64,000 nt of DNA from Gelatoporia subvermispora B (GCA_000320605.2 KB445802.1:1-64000); one strand, 5' to 3'. Shown: positions 1 through 11,980, counted from the first letter of the stretch. Made by a program: numbers and translations. The notes: generated by a model from the sequence alone, not told the origin.

Positions 1-654
1 GCGTCTTCTTTATCTCCTTTTCGATGCTCGGCAACTTCCGGGAGGGAGGCGGCACGTACGGAGTCTTCGACGTCGAAGCCGAAGAAGATGACGCTTTGGG
101 CTGAGAAGTCGCCTTCTTGCCCTTCGACGGCTGGACTGCCTGTCAAAGAAGACGGGGGGGTAAGCGAACGGAGTCGGCACGAAGAACCCTTGCGGGGCCA
201 TACCTTCTCCAGCTTCTTCTCGAGCTTTTTAGCGAGGGCGGCGCTCGCCTTGTCAACAGCACGGTTCACACGGTCCTCGACGGAAAGTTCGACGTCGACG
301 TCCATGGCGGCGTTGGCGGCAGCCTGCACCTCACGCTTCTTGGTGATGACCATGTCGTTCACCCTCGCACGCATCTCGTGGAATTCGACGACGCGGCGAC
401 CGAAGCTGACGAAGTTCACCTTGAGCGACGTTGCCGTGCTCTTGAGAACTGGATCGTCCTCCCAGCCCGTGACCTCGGTCTCTGCTGCATTGTAGCGAGG
501 GACTTGCCGGCTCGGCTTGAGCTCGGCATACCGGGCGGCGATAACGCCTAGTTATATACCCAGACGGATACAGGCCTGTGTGACTTGACGCACTTGACGC
601 ACTACCTGATTTGGTAATTTTCCAAGTTCCTATCATATGTTGTTTTGTCATCAT
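1..654 (-). CDS. Lysine-rich hypothetical protein, 5' part (3' end outside window)
   Basis: I do not recognise the family. The model joins 654..606, 547..204 and 139..1; both introns (58 and 64 bp) are GT-AG and phases agree (a split Gly codon at the first junction, phase 0 at the second). The second exon is clearly protein-like: it contains VTGWEDDPVL, then VNFVSFGRRVVEFHEMRAR, an Ala/Lys-rich helical stretch and ends KKLEKKLEK. The third exon turns Ser/Lys-rich (KGKKATSQPKASSSSAS) and runs off the window. No signal peptide or membrane segment is visible. The alternation of a helical block and a basic low-complexity tail suits a nuclear or chromatin-associated protein, but that is only inference. 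The short first exon (ATGATG at 654) is the weakest part; translation could start elsewhere. Its upstream neighbour on the same strand is the EH-domain gene. Confidence 0.5.
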
Positions 655-975
655 TTAGTATTTACCTCAGACGTGGGGTAAAGTGCATGCATGTAAAGCC
701 TCAAGCAAAGAATAACATTCATTTGGACAGATTGCCTCTGCATCGTGGCGCAGAATATCGATAACATTAACAACACGAGAGCAATCTATCGTTCATATCA
801 GTCTGAGTAATCGACAGCAGCCCATAGGCCCAGCAGGCTGGCATCTAAGCGGCAATTGCAATAACACTAGAATGTATGTAGATATACAATGCGTGCGACA
901 TCCATCCATCCGTACGAAACCATACCGTCCAAAGCTGCGAGCCCGAAAGCCACGTCTACGCACAAGTCAACATAT
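655..975. other. Intergenic, no feature seen
   Basis: This AT-richer stretch lies between the 5' end of the lysine-rich gene and the stop codon of the EH-domain gene, both on the minus strand. It must carry the promoter of the former and the 3' UTR of the latter. I see no TATA box or repeat in it. Confidence 0.5.
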
Positions 976-3900
976 TCAAAGCGGCTTCCACCCATCGTTC
1001 TCGCTCACCGGCCACTTCATCTCGTCGCGCTCCATCCCCACCCTGCCTCGCGACGTTCTCTCCACGCCCGCGCCAGACCCTGCACCCGCACTCGTCTCGC
1101 CATGCTGCATCTTCAGCTGGCGCAACCGCCTCTCCCACTCTTCCTCGCCCTCACTCGAATCCACCTCCAGCGCCGAGTCCACATCTACATCCACATCCCC
1201 CTCCTCATCCGCGTACTCATACCCATACGCATCGCGCTCCGCCCTTCCCCCCCCTTCATCCATCCCCGGCCCCGCCTCATCCATGAGCCGCTCCTCGCCT
1301 TCCTGGCGCGGCCATGAACGCTGCACGAAGCCCCTCCGCGTCAAGCCCGCCTCCGCCTTGAACCGCGCCGCATCGAGCTTGGGCGCCGCGCGCTGCTGCA
1401 GGGTCGAGAACGTCCGCTGCAAATGCGCAAATGGGGACGTCGCGCCGCTCGCGGGGTCGGGGGACGCCTCGCGGCCGAGGCTACGGCTAGACGAGATGCT
1501 CAAGTGGCGCGAGAGGCCGCCCTGGCTAGCCGTGCGCCCATGCGTGCGGTGTGGCGGCGCGCTCGTGACGCTGGTTGCCAGGTCCACCGAGGACGGTGCG
1601 GGCGAGATCTGCGCGCTCTCCGGGCGGGGCCTGCGCGGCGGGGGGAGCGGCGGCGGGGTAGGGTGGTGCAGCGACTTTGAACGCAGCACGCGTGGTGAGT
1701 TCGGCGAGCCCTGGCCAAGCGCTCCACGCTCGCGCAGCAGGTCGCGGTCGCGGTCTCCCTCGGACACGACCGAGAGCTTGCGATGCGGGTGCGTCGGCGG
1801 GGGCTCGGGCGGGAGCTCAGAAAGGGGCCGCGGCGGAGTACGGGAGGGTGACATCGAGTTATACCGCGCTGGGCGGGCGGGATGCTCCGGCGGCGGGATG
1901 GGCGCATCAGAGAGACTGGGCGGGGGCCGGCGAAACGGTGGGAGCGCGGCGTGGGCAACCTCCTCGAGCGAGCGAACGGATGCAGCAGTGGACGGCGGCG
2001 GACTCACTCTGGGGCGAGGCGGGAGCGTCGGACGGCGGTCGCGCTGCGCCTGCCCCGCCGAGGAGCCCGACGCGGACGCAGACGAGGAGCCGACCGCATC
2101 CCTGTCATTCTCCAGGCCCTTCGTAGGGCTGATGCTGCGGGCACGTCGTGCGCCGCTGTTGCCTGTGCTGCTGCGGAGCACCTCGAGGACGCGCTCCTTC
2201 TCGAGGCGCTGCTCGGCCTTCTTGAGGCTCTGCGCGACGCGCGTGGCCTGGAGGGACTGCTTGATGAGCGTGTTCGGCGTGGACATCGACGAGCTGAGCG
2301 TCGGCGGGTGGGGATGTGGATGGTGCGGCGGAGGTTGAGACGAGTGGCGTGGCGGCGGTGGCTGCGCGAGCGCAGGAGGCTTGCGCGGGGGGAGCGGGGG
2401 TAGCTTAGTGTCAAGAGCTGGAGCCGATGCGCGTTTTGAGGGGTTCACAGGAGGGGGCGGTGGCCTGTTGATGTCATGTGAGGTGCGTCGAGGGAGAAAG
2501 GGGTTTGTGTTCGGCTTTGGTGGGAGAATCGGCGGCGGCGGCGCAGGAAACGAGGGCACGGAGGGCGTCGAGGACGGTTCATGAGTGACGGGTCTCTCCG
2601 GTGAGGGGACTTGGAAGAATGGGTTGTTGTCGGGCGCGGGGGGGTCAGATGTGCGGGCTGCGGCGCTGGGCTGGGTGTATTGAGAGTAGACAGACGGTGT
2701 CTCCGGGTTGGGCGTCGACGGTTGAGACGAATTGTCCGGGTGGGCTAGTGGGAGAGAATGTTAGCGTGATCGTTCCACAGGTTCCAGAGCTTGCGAGGAT
2801 GAGAAAGAAAATGATCGGAAGCGCGCCTCGACGGTCTTTGCATGTGCCGGCGACATGACCAGCAGCCTATGTGCGTCAAGCACAGTGTATCGCAGATGAC
2901 CGACGCCTCGCGCGCGAATCCCCCTCGCAAAGGGCTTCACAAGCCCAGATGACGAAGGTTGTCTATCCTCAGCCCTTCTAGTTATGATTCTATCGTTTGG
3001 GAGCCGGCAGTACTAGATACCGCCGCGCACAAAGACGCTACACGACGCTCCTGCCATGACCTGCAGCCCTCGAACGACGGGCGACTCGAACAGAGAGCAC
3101 GCGGCCCACCGCGTGATACAGGACAAGCCCACAACGGGCGACCTGTGCGGTAGCTAGAAGTTTTCCACGAGAGCAGAAGACGCGCCTGCGGCGTGGCTGG
3201 ATCGCAATCCGCCTGTGGAACAGCAGCGGAAGTGTGTTCCCTGCCCGCAACACGCGATCCAACTGGACGTACCCTGCGCAGGCCGCTGCGGACGTCCACA
3301 TAGGACTGCAGGAGCCTCGCCGGCACGTCCAGACTGCAAGCAGCCGTCCGCACTGGATACAACTGCCGTTTGCCACGAACACCAAGGTCGCCGCTCGAGG
3401 TCGCTGCATCTCCCGATCCCGCTACCGCTTCCTCAGTCGCGCAGGCCCCAACAGGAGGGGCCCCGCGAGCACGAGCAGGAATTCCACCATGTCCAGCGTC
3501 ACCTCGCAAGCGCGAGCGAGGCGGTGCTCTACACGTGCTGCCACTGCCATCTATCCGATGACGCACAGAGGCCTTCCGCGAGCCTGCGGGCGGGCGCCTG
3601 CATGTGGGCTGCACCCAGTAGGCTCGATCCGCTGGGGCCAGCGAATGGCGGGGTCTGGGAGAGCAGAAGATAGGGAGGAGACGGCTTGGGCGCGAAATGA
3701 CTCGCGTTCGTCCTGTCGCCTCAGAGACGCGAGGACCTGTGTTTGGGAACTCTCGCAACACGAGTAGTATTTAACGTGATAGCGAACGGTTTCTGGTCCC
3801 AGTGGACTCGGACAACGAGCATGAGAGGCGCGGGAGGCGTTGGTGTCGCTGACGGCGACCCCAGAGTGAGGGCGCTCGCATCAAGCGCGGTCCGTCAAGC

Positions 3901-4490
3901 ACGGAAGGCCCGCAGACGAGCAGAATCTGCACGCAGCGAGGAGACGGCTCGAGCACGAAGCCGTCTGCACTCGCGGCGTCAGAGCACGAGAGGTGCACTT
4001 CTGGGAGAACAGCACCGGGCGCCGCGACGAGGAGCCGCGTGCGAAGGCGACCACGAGGAGGTACAGGGACTTACCTTGCACGAATACAAGACTCCTATCG
4101 ACCTGCTTCCCGCTCTGCGCGTGGCTGACGAGGCGGAGGACGGCGAAGAACTGGCCGCCGGTGAGAGTGTCGGCCTGTGCGAGGTTCGGCGAGAAGAGCC
4201 TGAGGATCTGCGCGTGGTGGCGCACGGCCGTTCAACTTTGCATCCCACCAGCACCAGCAACGAGCAGACACACGCACCGAGTCGATGACGCCTGCGCTCA
4301 GCGCGGGGTAGCGACCCCGGAGCCACGCCCTCGCCTCGCGCACGCCGATCTGGAGGTCCTCGACGTACGAGTCTTTGAGCGGCGCCTTGGCGTCGTTATC
4401 GTCGAGGATGGCGATGTCGCGGATGGAGGAGATGTAGAGGGCGTACTCGGCATCGTTGAGGGCGGAGACATGGAGCGTGAGGGGGCGCAT
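976..4490 (-). CDS. EH-domain, proline-rich protein (endocytic adaptor type)
   Basis: The model joins 4490..4278, 4207..4075 and 2744..976, giving 704 codons with all phases closing. Residues 1 to about 112 resemble an EH domain of the EF-hand fold: helical segments (DAEYALYISSIRDIAIL, ILRLFSPNLAQADTLTGGQF) with the usual hydrophobic spacing. EH domains bind Asn-Pro-Phe peptides in endocytosis. The rest is disordered and Pro/Ser-rich, with two NPF motifs of its own (about residues 156 and 196), many PPLPP-type SH3 ligands, and a short coiled coil near residues 277-308 (SLKKAEQRLEKERVLEVLR). The C-terminus is acidic. Self-binding NPF motifs and Pro-rich tails suit an actin/endocytosis scaffold at the plasma membrane; exact orthology is not established. 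The second intron is 1330 bp, about twenty times normal. The open frame continues upstream of Met 4490 without an ATG, so an extra 5' exon is possible. Confidence 0.6.
2745..4074 (-). other. Oversized intron holding foreign sequence
   Basis: The donor (GTAAGT at 4074) and acceptor (CCCACTAG ending at 2745) join the EH exon to the Pro-rich exon with a split GCC alanine codon, so the 1330 bp between them behaves as one intron. All other introns measured in the window apart from one are about 45-135 bp. The content is GC-rich, open in several frames (for example 3761..2982 minus) but without protein-like composition, and contains no recognised domain. The best reading is a decayed mobile or repeat sequence lodged in a normal intron. 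An alternative is two separate genes split by the insertion. Confidence 0.5.
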
Positions 4491-4715
4491 GGGCGGCGGG
4501 AGGGCCAGGGAGGGAGGGGGCTCGCTGGAGAGGAGGAGGAGGTCGTCGTGCGCTGAGACCTGTGATGCCCTGCCGAAAGGGTTCCGCTGCCGCTCGCGTC
4601 CGGCAGTCTTTGGTCGCTTTCACTTTCTCTGTCCTTCACGTTGCTTTTGGTTTTCACCTCGTCGCGGTGCCGTCAGCTGGACAGCCTCCCCCTCAATTAA
4701 CGTTTGTCGGCCGTG

Positions 4716-5094
4716 CATCGCCTCGAGCTCGCAGCAGCGATGACTCGTCCTCGTCGCGTCAGATATCACAAGCGTTCGCGGCCCCCACAGCGCTCATTCG
4801 AACGTGCGTGACCAGCACCGCCTCATCCTCACCACTTCATCTTCAGCCTCGAGAACTTGGCAAACAACTCTAGTTTTCGAACGGCTACCTGATGGCTTGA
4901 AGCTCGGAGCTGGAGTATCATACCGGCGAACTCGCGTCGCGTCTCCGCCAACAAGTCGTCGCCACAAAGCCGTCGATCACAGCACTGGTGAAGCGTTCTC
5001 TGCACCTCAACATCAAGGGACACATCAACATCTCCATAATGTCACCAAATTGTCAAGCTAGTGCTAGCTCTCTCCAGACACGGAACAGGACTAC
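4716..5094 (+). other. Possible exon fragments of an unknown gene
   Basis: Two stretches read like protein but do not join cleanly. One, about 4730-4893, ends with LENLANNSSFRTAT just before a TGA. The other, about 4918-5094, reads SELEYHTGELASRLRQQVV and continues through KRSLHLNIKGHINISIMS to a TGA. They lie in different frames, and the gap between them is too short for a normal intron. They could be a small gene with an unusual structure, diverging from the EH-domain gene, or a frameshifted remnant. No family recognised. Confidence 0.25.
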
Positions 5095-6590
5095 ATGATC
5101 TTCCGTCGACCTCAGTCTCTTCATTCATGGGCTGCACTCGCCCATGAACCCGCCCAGGACGTCTTCAATGTCTGCATGAAGTAGACCTTTGACGATGATT
5201 ACCGTCGTCTTTACGGCTACGCCTTCCCTCTACGAATGTCTCTATGAGCCGTCACCTCGTGCGCGTGAGCCGCCCCTTGTACCCGTCGACCTCATCCCGC
5301 CTGGCTCTCGCTCGGTGTTCTCTGCACTCGCGTTTCTTTCGGACGCCGGCACCGATGTCGTGTGCAACCTCCGTACGAGCTAGAGACACGGCTTGAGCGT
5401 GCGCGCTGGCGTGCTGGCTGAACACCCCTCGCGGACTCGCCCGCGGACGATCGCCCTGTGTTGCACACCGCACACGCACGCGCCTGCGATGTAGCAGCAT
5501 CCGCTACGCACGGGCTGCGCGGGTTCTGCTCGTTGCGTACACGCATCCGGACATATGTGCCTCCTCGTGTATCCCCGATGCCCGCCGTCGCTGGATGCCA
5601 CGCAACCTTCCCAGCGGCAACGTCAGGGGTCGAGCAGGCTAGAACAGACATATGAGCAGCTACTCCGGTGATTTCCGTCTGCTCGACTTCAAGCGGGTGG
5701 GACGGATACACGGGGTCGGTGCACGACGGGAAGAGTATGGTCACGGCTGTGTCCGTGCAGATATTTCACGGAAAGGGCTAGGCGGATGTTGACGAGGCAC
5801 GCGACGTGGACTCGGGCGAGGCAGGTTGCAGCTGAAGCAGCTGAGGATGCGGTGTGGTGAGACGTGTACAGGCGTAGGTGTTGGAAAGGCGCCCCGGGGC
5901 AGGATGTAGAACAAGCGACGCGAGATAGAGCGGCCAACGAGCAGGAGCGACGGAAGTCGCAGTGCAAGATCGAAGTAGACGGGGTGAATTCGAATGGACG
6001 GCATGGCGGACGCTTTGTGTACCTACCCATATCCCGGTGTTGAGTTCGAATGCTCCAAAGCGTTACTGTAAAGACATCGTGTCCTATGCTCGAGGTCCGA
6101 CCCACTGGCTCGCCGCGACCTCCGTCAATCTCGGACACTCCCAGCACAGCCACCGCTCCCGGAACCGGCGGCCCATTTCAGCCCATTTCGAACCTGAGAC
6201 CACTTGAGCGCTCACCGATACTTCTGGCACTCAGAGCAAGACACCACTGTTTTTGCCTACCCAGAGCCACTCGTCCCGTCCCCCATGAGCGTCGCCGCGG
6301 AACCCAGCCTAGGGAGAAACGTCCACATCTACAGCAGTACTTCCGGACGGGAGATCTCCGGTGAGCCGCTATCGTCACCCTAGATGCTCACCTGTTTCAC
6401 TCGTTCCTACTTTCTAGGTTTTTGGCAGCATGCCCGGATATCCATTTCCACATTCTATGCGTGGCTCGATGTCGTCCTCGCCGTACGGTCAGAGCCGTGG
6501 TAGCTGTATCCCACACATCTGGGTCAGCTTCCACTCGATGCGCAGGGGCCCGCTCTGCGACGGGATGAGTCGATGACGAATCGACGATAG
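5095..6590. other. No gene identified
   Basis: ORFs here are short and differ in frame from one line to the next. A Ser/Pro-rich patch at 6080-6200 (plus) and a patch reading MPGYPFPHSMRGSMSSSP at about 6430 (plus) look mildly coding-like, as if from a disordered protein, but I cannot build a gene from them. Confidence 0.4.
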
Positions 6591-6824
6591 CGTCCTTGCT
6601 CCAGGATACTACGTGATCCTACATGCAGGTCCTTGCGCGCGCGCGCTCGACAGCACATCCACATATAACACGACCCACAGAGATGCAGGACGCCGTCAGC
6701 ATCTTCACCATCGAAGAGCGACCCCGACGCCGCGCGCACTCGCCAAGCGACACACGTACACCGCACGTACGCAGTTCGCCCGCGTTTGGCCCGGGCCCTG
6801 CACTGATGTTAGTTTACTAGTCAG

Positions 6825-7605
6825 ACGGCTTCACCGTGCGAGTTCGTACACGAGACATGCACTGCTGCACTGCTGCATCACGGGCGAACGCGTGCCGCTG
6901 TCCGCTCGGACTCGCGGGCCGGATTTTGTTGGGTTCGACGCCGCACACATATTCCCGCTCAGCCATGCAGACCGGGTGAGCGCAAGCAGGGTTCCCTCAC
7001 GTTGATATGTTAGAACTTGGTTCACGTCCCCTAGTTCCGTCGGCACGGGCTCGACCACCTCAACATAGACCCAGCAGCGCAACCCCCATCGACTCTCGAT
7101 TTTGTCCAAAACGGCTTCCTGTGCACAGCAATTTGGCACGCGCGTTTCATTGGATACCAGATCGGCATCGATCCCGGCGTAAGCACGCACCATCACACCC
7201 TCCCTACCCACCCTCCACTCTCACTGACTGCACCATCCACAGAACAACTACCGCATCGCAGAATTCTACGAGCGCGGGGGCTCCTCGCCAGTCGACGGCC
7301 GCACCTTCTACATTAACCCCTCCGCACCCGCCACCGAGCGCCCCACGCCCGGGCTCCTGCGGGACCACTTCCGCTAATGCATCCTCGCAAACCTCGGGCC
7401 GGCCGACGAGCCCGACGCTGAGCGACGCTTCGACCCCGAGCTCGACCTCCTCAACGGTGGGTTTGACTTGAGTGGCGTGTTCTGGCGGTCGCGCGAGGGG
7501 CAGGCACAGTTCGACGCGGAGATGCGGGGGAGGCTGGAGGGGGTGCGGCTCCAGCGAGAGATGGAGTCGACACGGGATCCTGCCCGGCTGCGAGCAGCGG
7601 AGTAG
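6825..7605 (+). pseudogene. HNH endonuclease-like pseudogene
   Basis: Three exons can be joined in phase: one ending at 6975, 7035..7178 and 7243..7605. The first carries CCITGERVP and FDAAHIFPLSHAD, matching the Cys-x-x-TG and AHI(F)P core of the basidiomycete HNH-nuclease family. The second has the following DFVQNGFLCTAIWHARF and YQIGIDPG region, where active members usually read L-x-LHxLFD; here the catalytic His/Asp context is altered. The third carries the family tail (FYINPSAPATERPTPGLLRDHF, then FDPELDLL). It is interrupted by an in-frame TAA at 7375-7377, exactly where related tails read RQC, so a CAA-to-TAA change is likely. The N-terminal exons (about 6590-6820) are not resolved. 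Family assignment is from memory of the motifs. Confidence 0.6.
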
Positions 7606-8329
7606 CGGGGCTTGCTAGCGTGTGTTTTATGCTTCGCGTTCCATGTGCACCTTGAGACCCTTGCAGCCCGGGGGTGATACGGGCACGGCCGCTATCTCGC
7701 TGTGCCTTTTGCAGCAACATCCGCAGCGCGCACATCTTCTCATGTCCCGACGTCCGAGTTCCCCGTGTCCCGGGCTCCCTGTAGGCGTATATCGTATGGC
7801 GAGCGGTCGTGCTGGTCGGCCTCCATGCAGCCGCTCGCTCTAGATGTCGTTCGAACACGCATGTCGGCTCAAAAAGCGAGTGTAATAGTGAATGAGTTCA
7901 CAACAATTCCCTGGCCACGGTTTTTTTCCCGTGAAGCATGTGTCTCCTTCCTCGCCCATCTCTCCAATGTCCATCGTTCTCCATTTCTTGGGATGGTCCC
8001 CATTGACAGAATCTTTTGAAGGACAAATACAACCCAGGCGCAAGCACCACAAACACATCCAAGCACAGCTCAAGTGCCAGTGCGCACACACCCACATCAG
8101 AATCCAGCAAGCCCATTCGGATCAGCAAAGACGTCACATAATTCCTCCGCCCCGCACATCAATATCGATTCTCACCGCATCTTCTGCCTCGGTCCTCTCT
8201 CCCAAGCGTTTCAGCAATTTCACGCATGCTGCGCCGTACGACACGTGCGCCTGAATCGCGTATATTCTCGTGATCAAACCGGACTAGCGAGGGCGCCTTC
8301 TTCTGACGAGGCGAAGCAGCGTGAGTCCC
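7606..8329. other. No gene identified
   Basis: Only overlapping low-quality ORFs are seen downstream of the HNH pseudogene. There is no splice-consistent model and no recognised domain. Confidence 0.4.
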
Positions 8330-9159
8330 ATTTCGTGCCCAAAGATTGACATGGTACTCAAACAATCACGAGGATGCTAGTAAGAGCACAATGCCGCAAA
8401 GCACGCATGAGGTCGCAGGACGGCGGATATACTAGTACTAGACGCGTTCTAGCAGAGATATCTCAGGAGACTGCATACTTTGGGACCCCCCCCCCTCGAG
8501 TCCGAGCATGCCGCAACGAGGAACGGGTCGGCGACCCTCACCGAGCCTACAGCGAACAGGCCATATAGCCGACAAGGTAGGACAAATAGCACGAGGGGCG
8601 CGCCAGATCAAACGAGGCGCTAGCGGGTATTCTCCATCGGATGGGAAGATGCTCCTCCGCAGCCCGCAGGACGCTGGTACGGAACGCCCCACGCTTGATG
8701 TACTTTGCTCAACCTGCAGGGGACGGCCGCCTATCGTCGAGCTGCAGCCCTAGGTCAAGTCCACGCAGCTGAAGACGCGCCGTCCATCTTTCGAACGACG
8801 GGGGTTTAGCGTGGCTCTTGTGCGTCACGTGATCGCTTGTCCAGAGCGTTACATCAGGCCATCGTACGTCTAGGGCGTTGCGTCAGGGATTCGGAACGGG
8901 CAGATGAGATTAATGCCCACGAGTACGGCGGAATATAGCGTGCGATCGGCGAGCGCGGTACCACAAGTATGCGCACACGCAACGTCACTGTATTCCGCAG
9001 CCCACGGACCCATGTGCGCCCGATGTATGCGATCGAGCGGATGAGCGGCTGATGGGAGGTACATCTGACCAGACTCACTGCGCGTAGTGACATGAACTAC
9101 GGACAACCGAGCCCGCTATAGGCATCTCGGAGCTGAGCAGAGGGCAGACGTTGCAACGC

Positions 9160-9600
9160 GCGGATGCAGGCCCGGGTCCCAGAAGGGGGGGTTCCCGATT
9201 GCTCGAGCGAAATAACACAAGAGCGCTGTCTGACGCGGACAGGTCTTGTCCTGGAGACGCACCATGAGCTGTTCAGGGAGCCCTCGCGCAGCCTGGACAC
9301 CACCGCGTTAGGGTCGTGCGAAGAGCGCAGGAGGCGTGCAAGTCTTCGTGGGCGAGATAAGAGATCCATGAGACGGTTTGCAGCACGATCCTAAGCAAAG
9401 TAAGGGTGAACGTCGCACGTCGCGGACACAAGCCTGTCCAGGATCCCAAAAGGAGAGTGCTTGAGTGGAGCAACACAAGGCGGAACATGCGAGGAGCACT
9501 GCTGGGCGCGAGGTCTCGTTCTGGAGACGCATCATGAGTTGCTGAGAGAGCCTTCGCGCAGCTCGGACGCCGTCGCATTAGGGTCGTGTGGCCAACTCGG
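9160..9600 (+). repeat. Direct repeat pair inside composite repeat
   Basis: The stretch 9170-9320 (TCCTGGAGACGCACCATGAG, then CTCGCGCAGC and GCGTTAGGGTCGTG) recurs at 9430-9590 (TTCTGGAGACGCATCATGAG, CTTCGCGCAGC, GCATTAGGGTCGTG). A third version sits in copy 2 at 16100-16165. Direct orientation, no ORF. Confidence 0.6.
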
Positions 9601-9916
9601 GAGAAGAAACGGCTAAGGAACGGTTAGACGGCTCGGAACATGGTATAGAACAGCGAAGGATGCGTGAACTGACAAAGGTGCCCGCTTGCTGCCACTCACG
9701 GTGGCGTCATCTTGCGCGAGGCCGTCTATTGAGCGGCAGGTCTGGTGCACGTTGGCACCATCGCATACGCAGTACTGTGCTCGACTGCATCGGCTACAAC
9801 GCGTTGAGAGGCATCAGCGATGTCAAATCAGGTCGTTGCAGCTCTCGATGAGCTCGATGAGCTCGATGAGTATCCTCACTCGGTCGGCATCCAACAGCAA
9901 AATACGGCGCCTATCG

Positions 9917-9962
9917 CAGATCAGATCGTGAGCATCCATCGAAATCAGCCGGGTGGGCGCTT
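9917..9962 (+). repeat. Core motif of dispersed repeat, copy 1
   Basis: Diverged version of a core that reads GATCGGATCGTGAGC, then CCGGAAAGAGCCGGA and TGGGCGCTC. Here it reads GATCAGATCGTGAGC ... CAGCCGGGTGGGCGCT. Confidence 0.55.
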
Positions 9963-10689
9963 GCTGATTCGTCTCTCTGCGTGCGACCTCCTCTATCTCT
10001 CCTGGCACTGCTTGCTTGCTTTCGTTCGCTTTGTAGGATCCTCCCTATGCCCATGATCTGCTTGATGCCTTCCTGGTCTTTCGGTGTTTCGCAGACCTAT
10101 CACACAGCGTCTCGCGCAACTCTCCTACCGCTCGCACATGTCTTCAATCCCTTCTGCGCTACTCTGTGATTACTCGTCATCATTTCCCCGAGACGGCTCT
10201 ACATAAACGTCAACAATATGAAGTACACATGCGCTGCACGCGCCGTTTTTGCCATGGCGAGTCATCTTTCCCTTCCTCCTCCTTTTCCTCACTAGACCTT
10301 CTGTCGTCGCGGTTGTTGCATGGTAGATATACATCCTCTGTTTCCTCCCTCGCTCATCTCGCTCTCTAAGCCATAGCTTCTGGCCCATAGTACGTTATCC
10401 GCGATTTCCACTTAGCTTGCTTGAAGACATGCCCTGGATCTAAGGTCGGCGGTCATCCACCATGTGCCCGTTTCCTCGGTGCCTTCGTAGCGATCGAGTG
10501 CTGCCTCATATCTAGCCCATGAAAAGATCATCTGGCGACTGCGTCCATCTCCCTTTAACCTTTCATGAGACCTACCTTCCATATCTTTGCAGCTCATCGG
10601 CGGCGGCGGAGATTCGGAACATCACTCGTGCCAAGGCAACGACGACGATTCGCGTGACGAGTAGAACACAGACCAGCTGCTGTTAATCT

Positions 10690-11950
10690 GACGAGAAGAC
10701 CCTTCGTCTATCTCACCGTATCTCTCGCTCCTTGCTGGTTCATTTGTCCCATCCTCCGGCTCATCAGCGCATGCCCGCCTTCTCACAATGCATATGATCC
10801 TGTCTAGGATCAATTCGTTCGCACCGTCTCACGTTATCTGCGGCTCGGTTCTTCTACAATTTGTGGAATACATTATGTTCCTACCATTTTTTCATTTCCT
10901 GCCCGCCGCACAGCTATTCCCGGCGCCCTGTGCTCGGTCATCCGCCTTGGCGATCTTTCCGGGTGCACTACGCTACACCTCGCTCTCAGTTTCGTTTCAC
11001 ACCACCTGCGTCCTCAATGCTTCCGTGTATCTCGTTTTCTTACACCCAGGACCGTCAAGCATCACAGGCCCACATGTCCGGTCTGGGCCCAGAATTTCCG
11101 GGGCCGCTCAGCATACGTACGAATCCCTCCCCTCGCCCCGCACGGCGAGTCGCGCAGCCCGATCATCTCGTCTTGTCCCGTCAAATTCCCGGTCCTGTAC
11201 CTTACTAACTGCCACGGCTCTCTGGACCACTTGGTGCTCCCCAATCCCCCGTTCCTCTCTGTGCTCTGCGATCTGGTACGAAGATACAGCCGCCATATGG
11301 ATGTGAGGAGGCCACGACGGAGATTCGTGTGACTGGGTACACGTATCCCGCAGGCCAGCTGCTATTCTCCCGAAAATAATACCCTTCATCAATCTCACCG
11401 CATCTCTCGCTCCTTGCCACTCGGCCTGTCCTATCCGCCGTCCGCCGTCCCTAGACTCATCAAGCCTACCACGCGCCTATCTCCTGTGCCCTGTGCTCTT
11501 CGAGCCATCTGTTTCGGTGATCCGTCACGCCGCGCCGCGCCACACTTTGCCCCACTTTCCTTTCATGCCACCTGCTTCTTCGACAGACATTTCCGACGTG
11601 GCGTATCTCGTTTCCTTACACCCAAGACCGCCACGCAGCGCTTCATATCCGCACATCTGGTCTGGGCAGTGTGTGTCTGGGACCGCGCAGCATACACGCA
11701 AATTGCGCCATCGCGCCATCGCTGGCAGGCATCCCTCTGTGCCCCGCATGGCGAGCCATGCAGCCCGATTAGCTCGTCTTGTCCCGTCAAATGCCCGGCT
11801 CTCTATTTTCCTTTCTGCTACGGCTCTCGGGGCTACTCGGTGCTTCCTATCTTCTCGTCGATTCTCCCGGCGCCCTGCGATCCGATACGAAGATGGACAG
11901 TCGCTAGTTGACGGAAACGTGCCCCATCCATGTCGCGTGCGGGACGTGCA
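10690..11950 (+). repeat. Tandem duplication inside composite repeat copy 1
   Basis: Two units follow each other: about 10690-11370 and about 11370-11950. Shared landmarks are CTCACCG(T/C)ATCTCTCGCTCC at 10713 and 11395, the CATCTCGTCTTGTCCCGTCA type run at 11167 and 11773, and GATACGAAGAT(A/G) at 11276 and 11884. A further relative of the unit lies at 16990-17345. No coding content is supported. Confidence 0.6.
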
Positions 11951-11980
11951 CGGCGTCATCACGAGGCCATCACGCTAGGA

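Larger units (their letters stand above)
8330..11980 (+). repeat. Composite degenerate repeat, copy 1
   Basis: A long non-coding tract whose blocks recur in the same order in copy 2 (14840-17350) and partly in copy 3 (39980-41400). Examples: 8330-8400 matches 14955-15040 (shared run GAGCACAATGCCGCAAAG, one base changed); 8480-8760 matches 15685-15960; 9880-10170 matches 16280-16530 (shared CGATCTG/CTTGATGCCTTCCTG); 10430-10465 matches 16735-16775; 10600-10740 matches 16885-17035. Copies differ at many positions and contain no conserved ORF, so it is an old, decayed element or segmental duplication. Its boundaries are approximate. It holds two internal duplications, described separately. Confidence 0.6.

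Noticed and set aside
872..2338. Long plus-strand ORF of 488 codons
   Set aside because: Antisense shadow of the Pro/Ser-rich exon of the EH-domain gene. The minus frame has NPF motifs, a coiled coil and consistent splicing; the plus frame is Ser/Arg/Gly low complexity.
2982..3761. Minus ORF of 259 codons inside the oversized intron
   Set aside because: Composition (Arg/Ser/Ala/Cys rich) is that of random GC-rich DNA, with no motif and no splice-supported extension.
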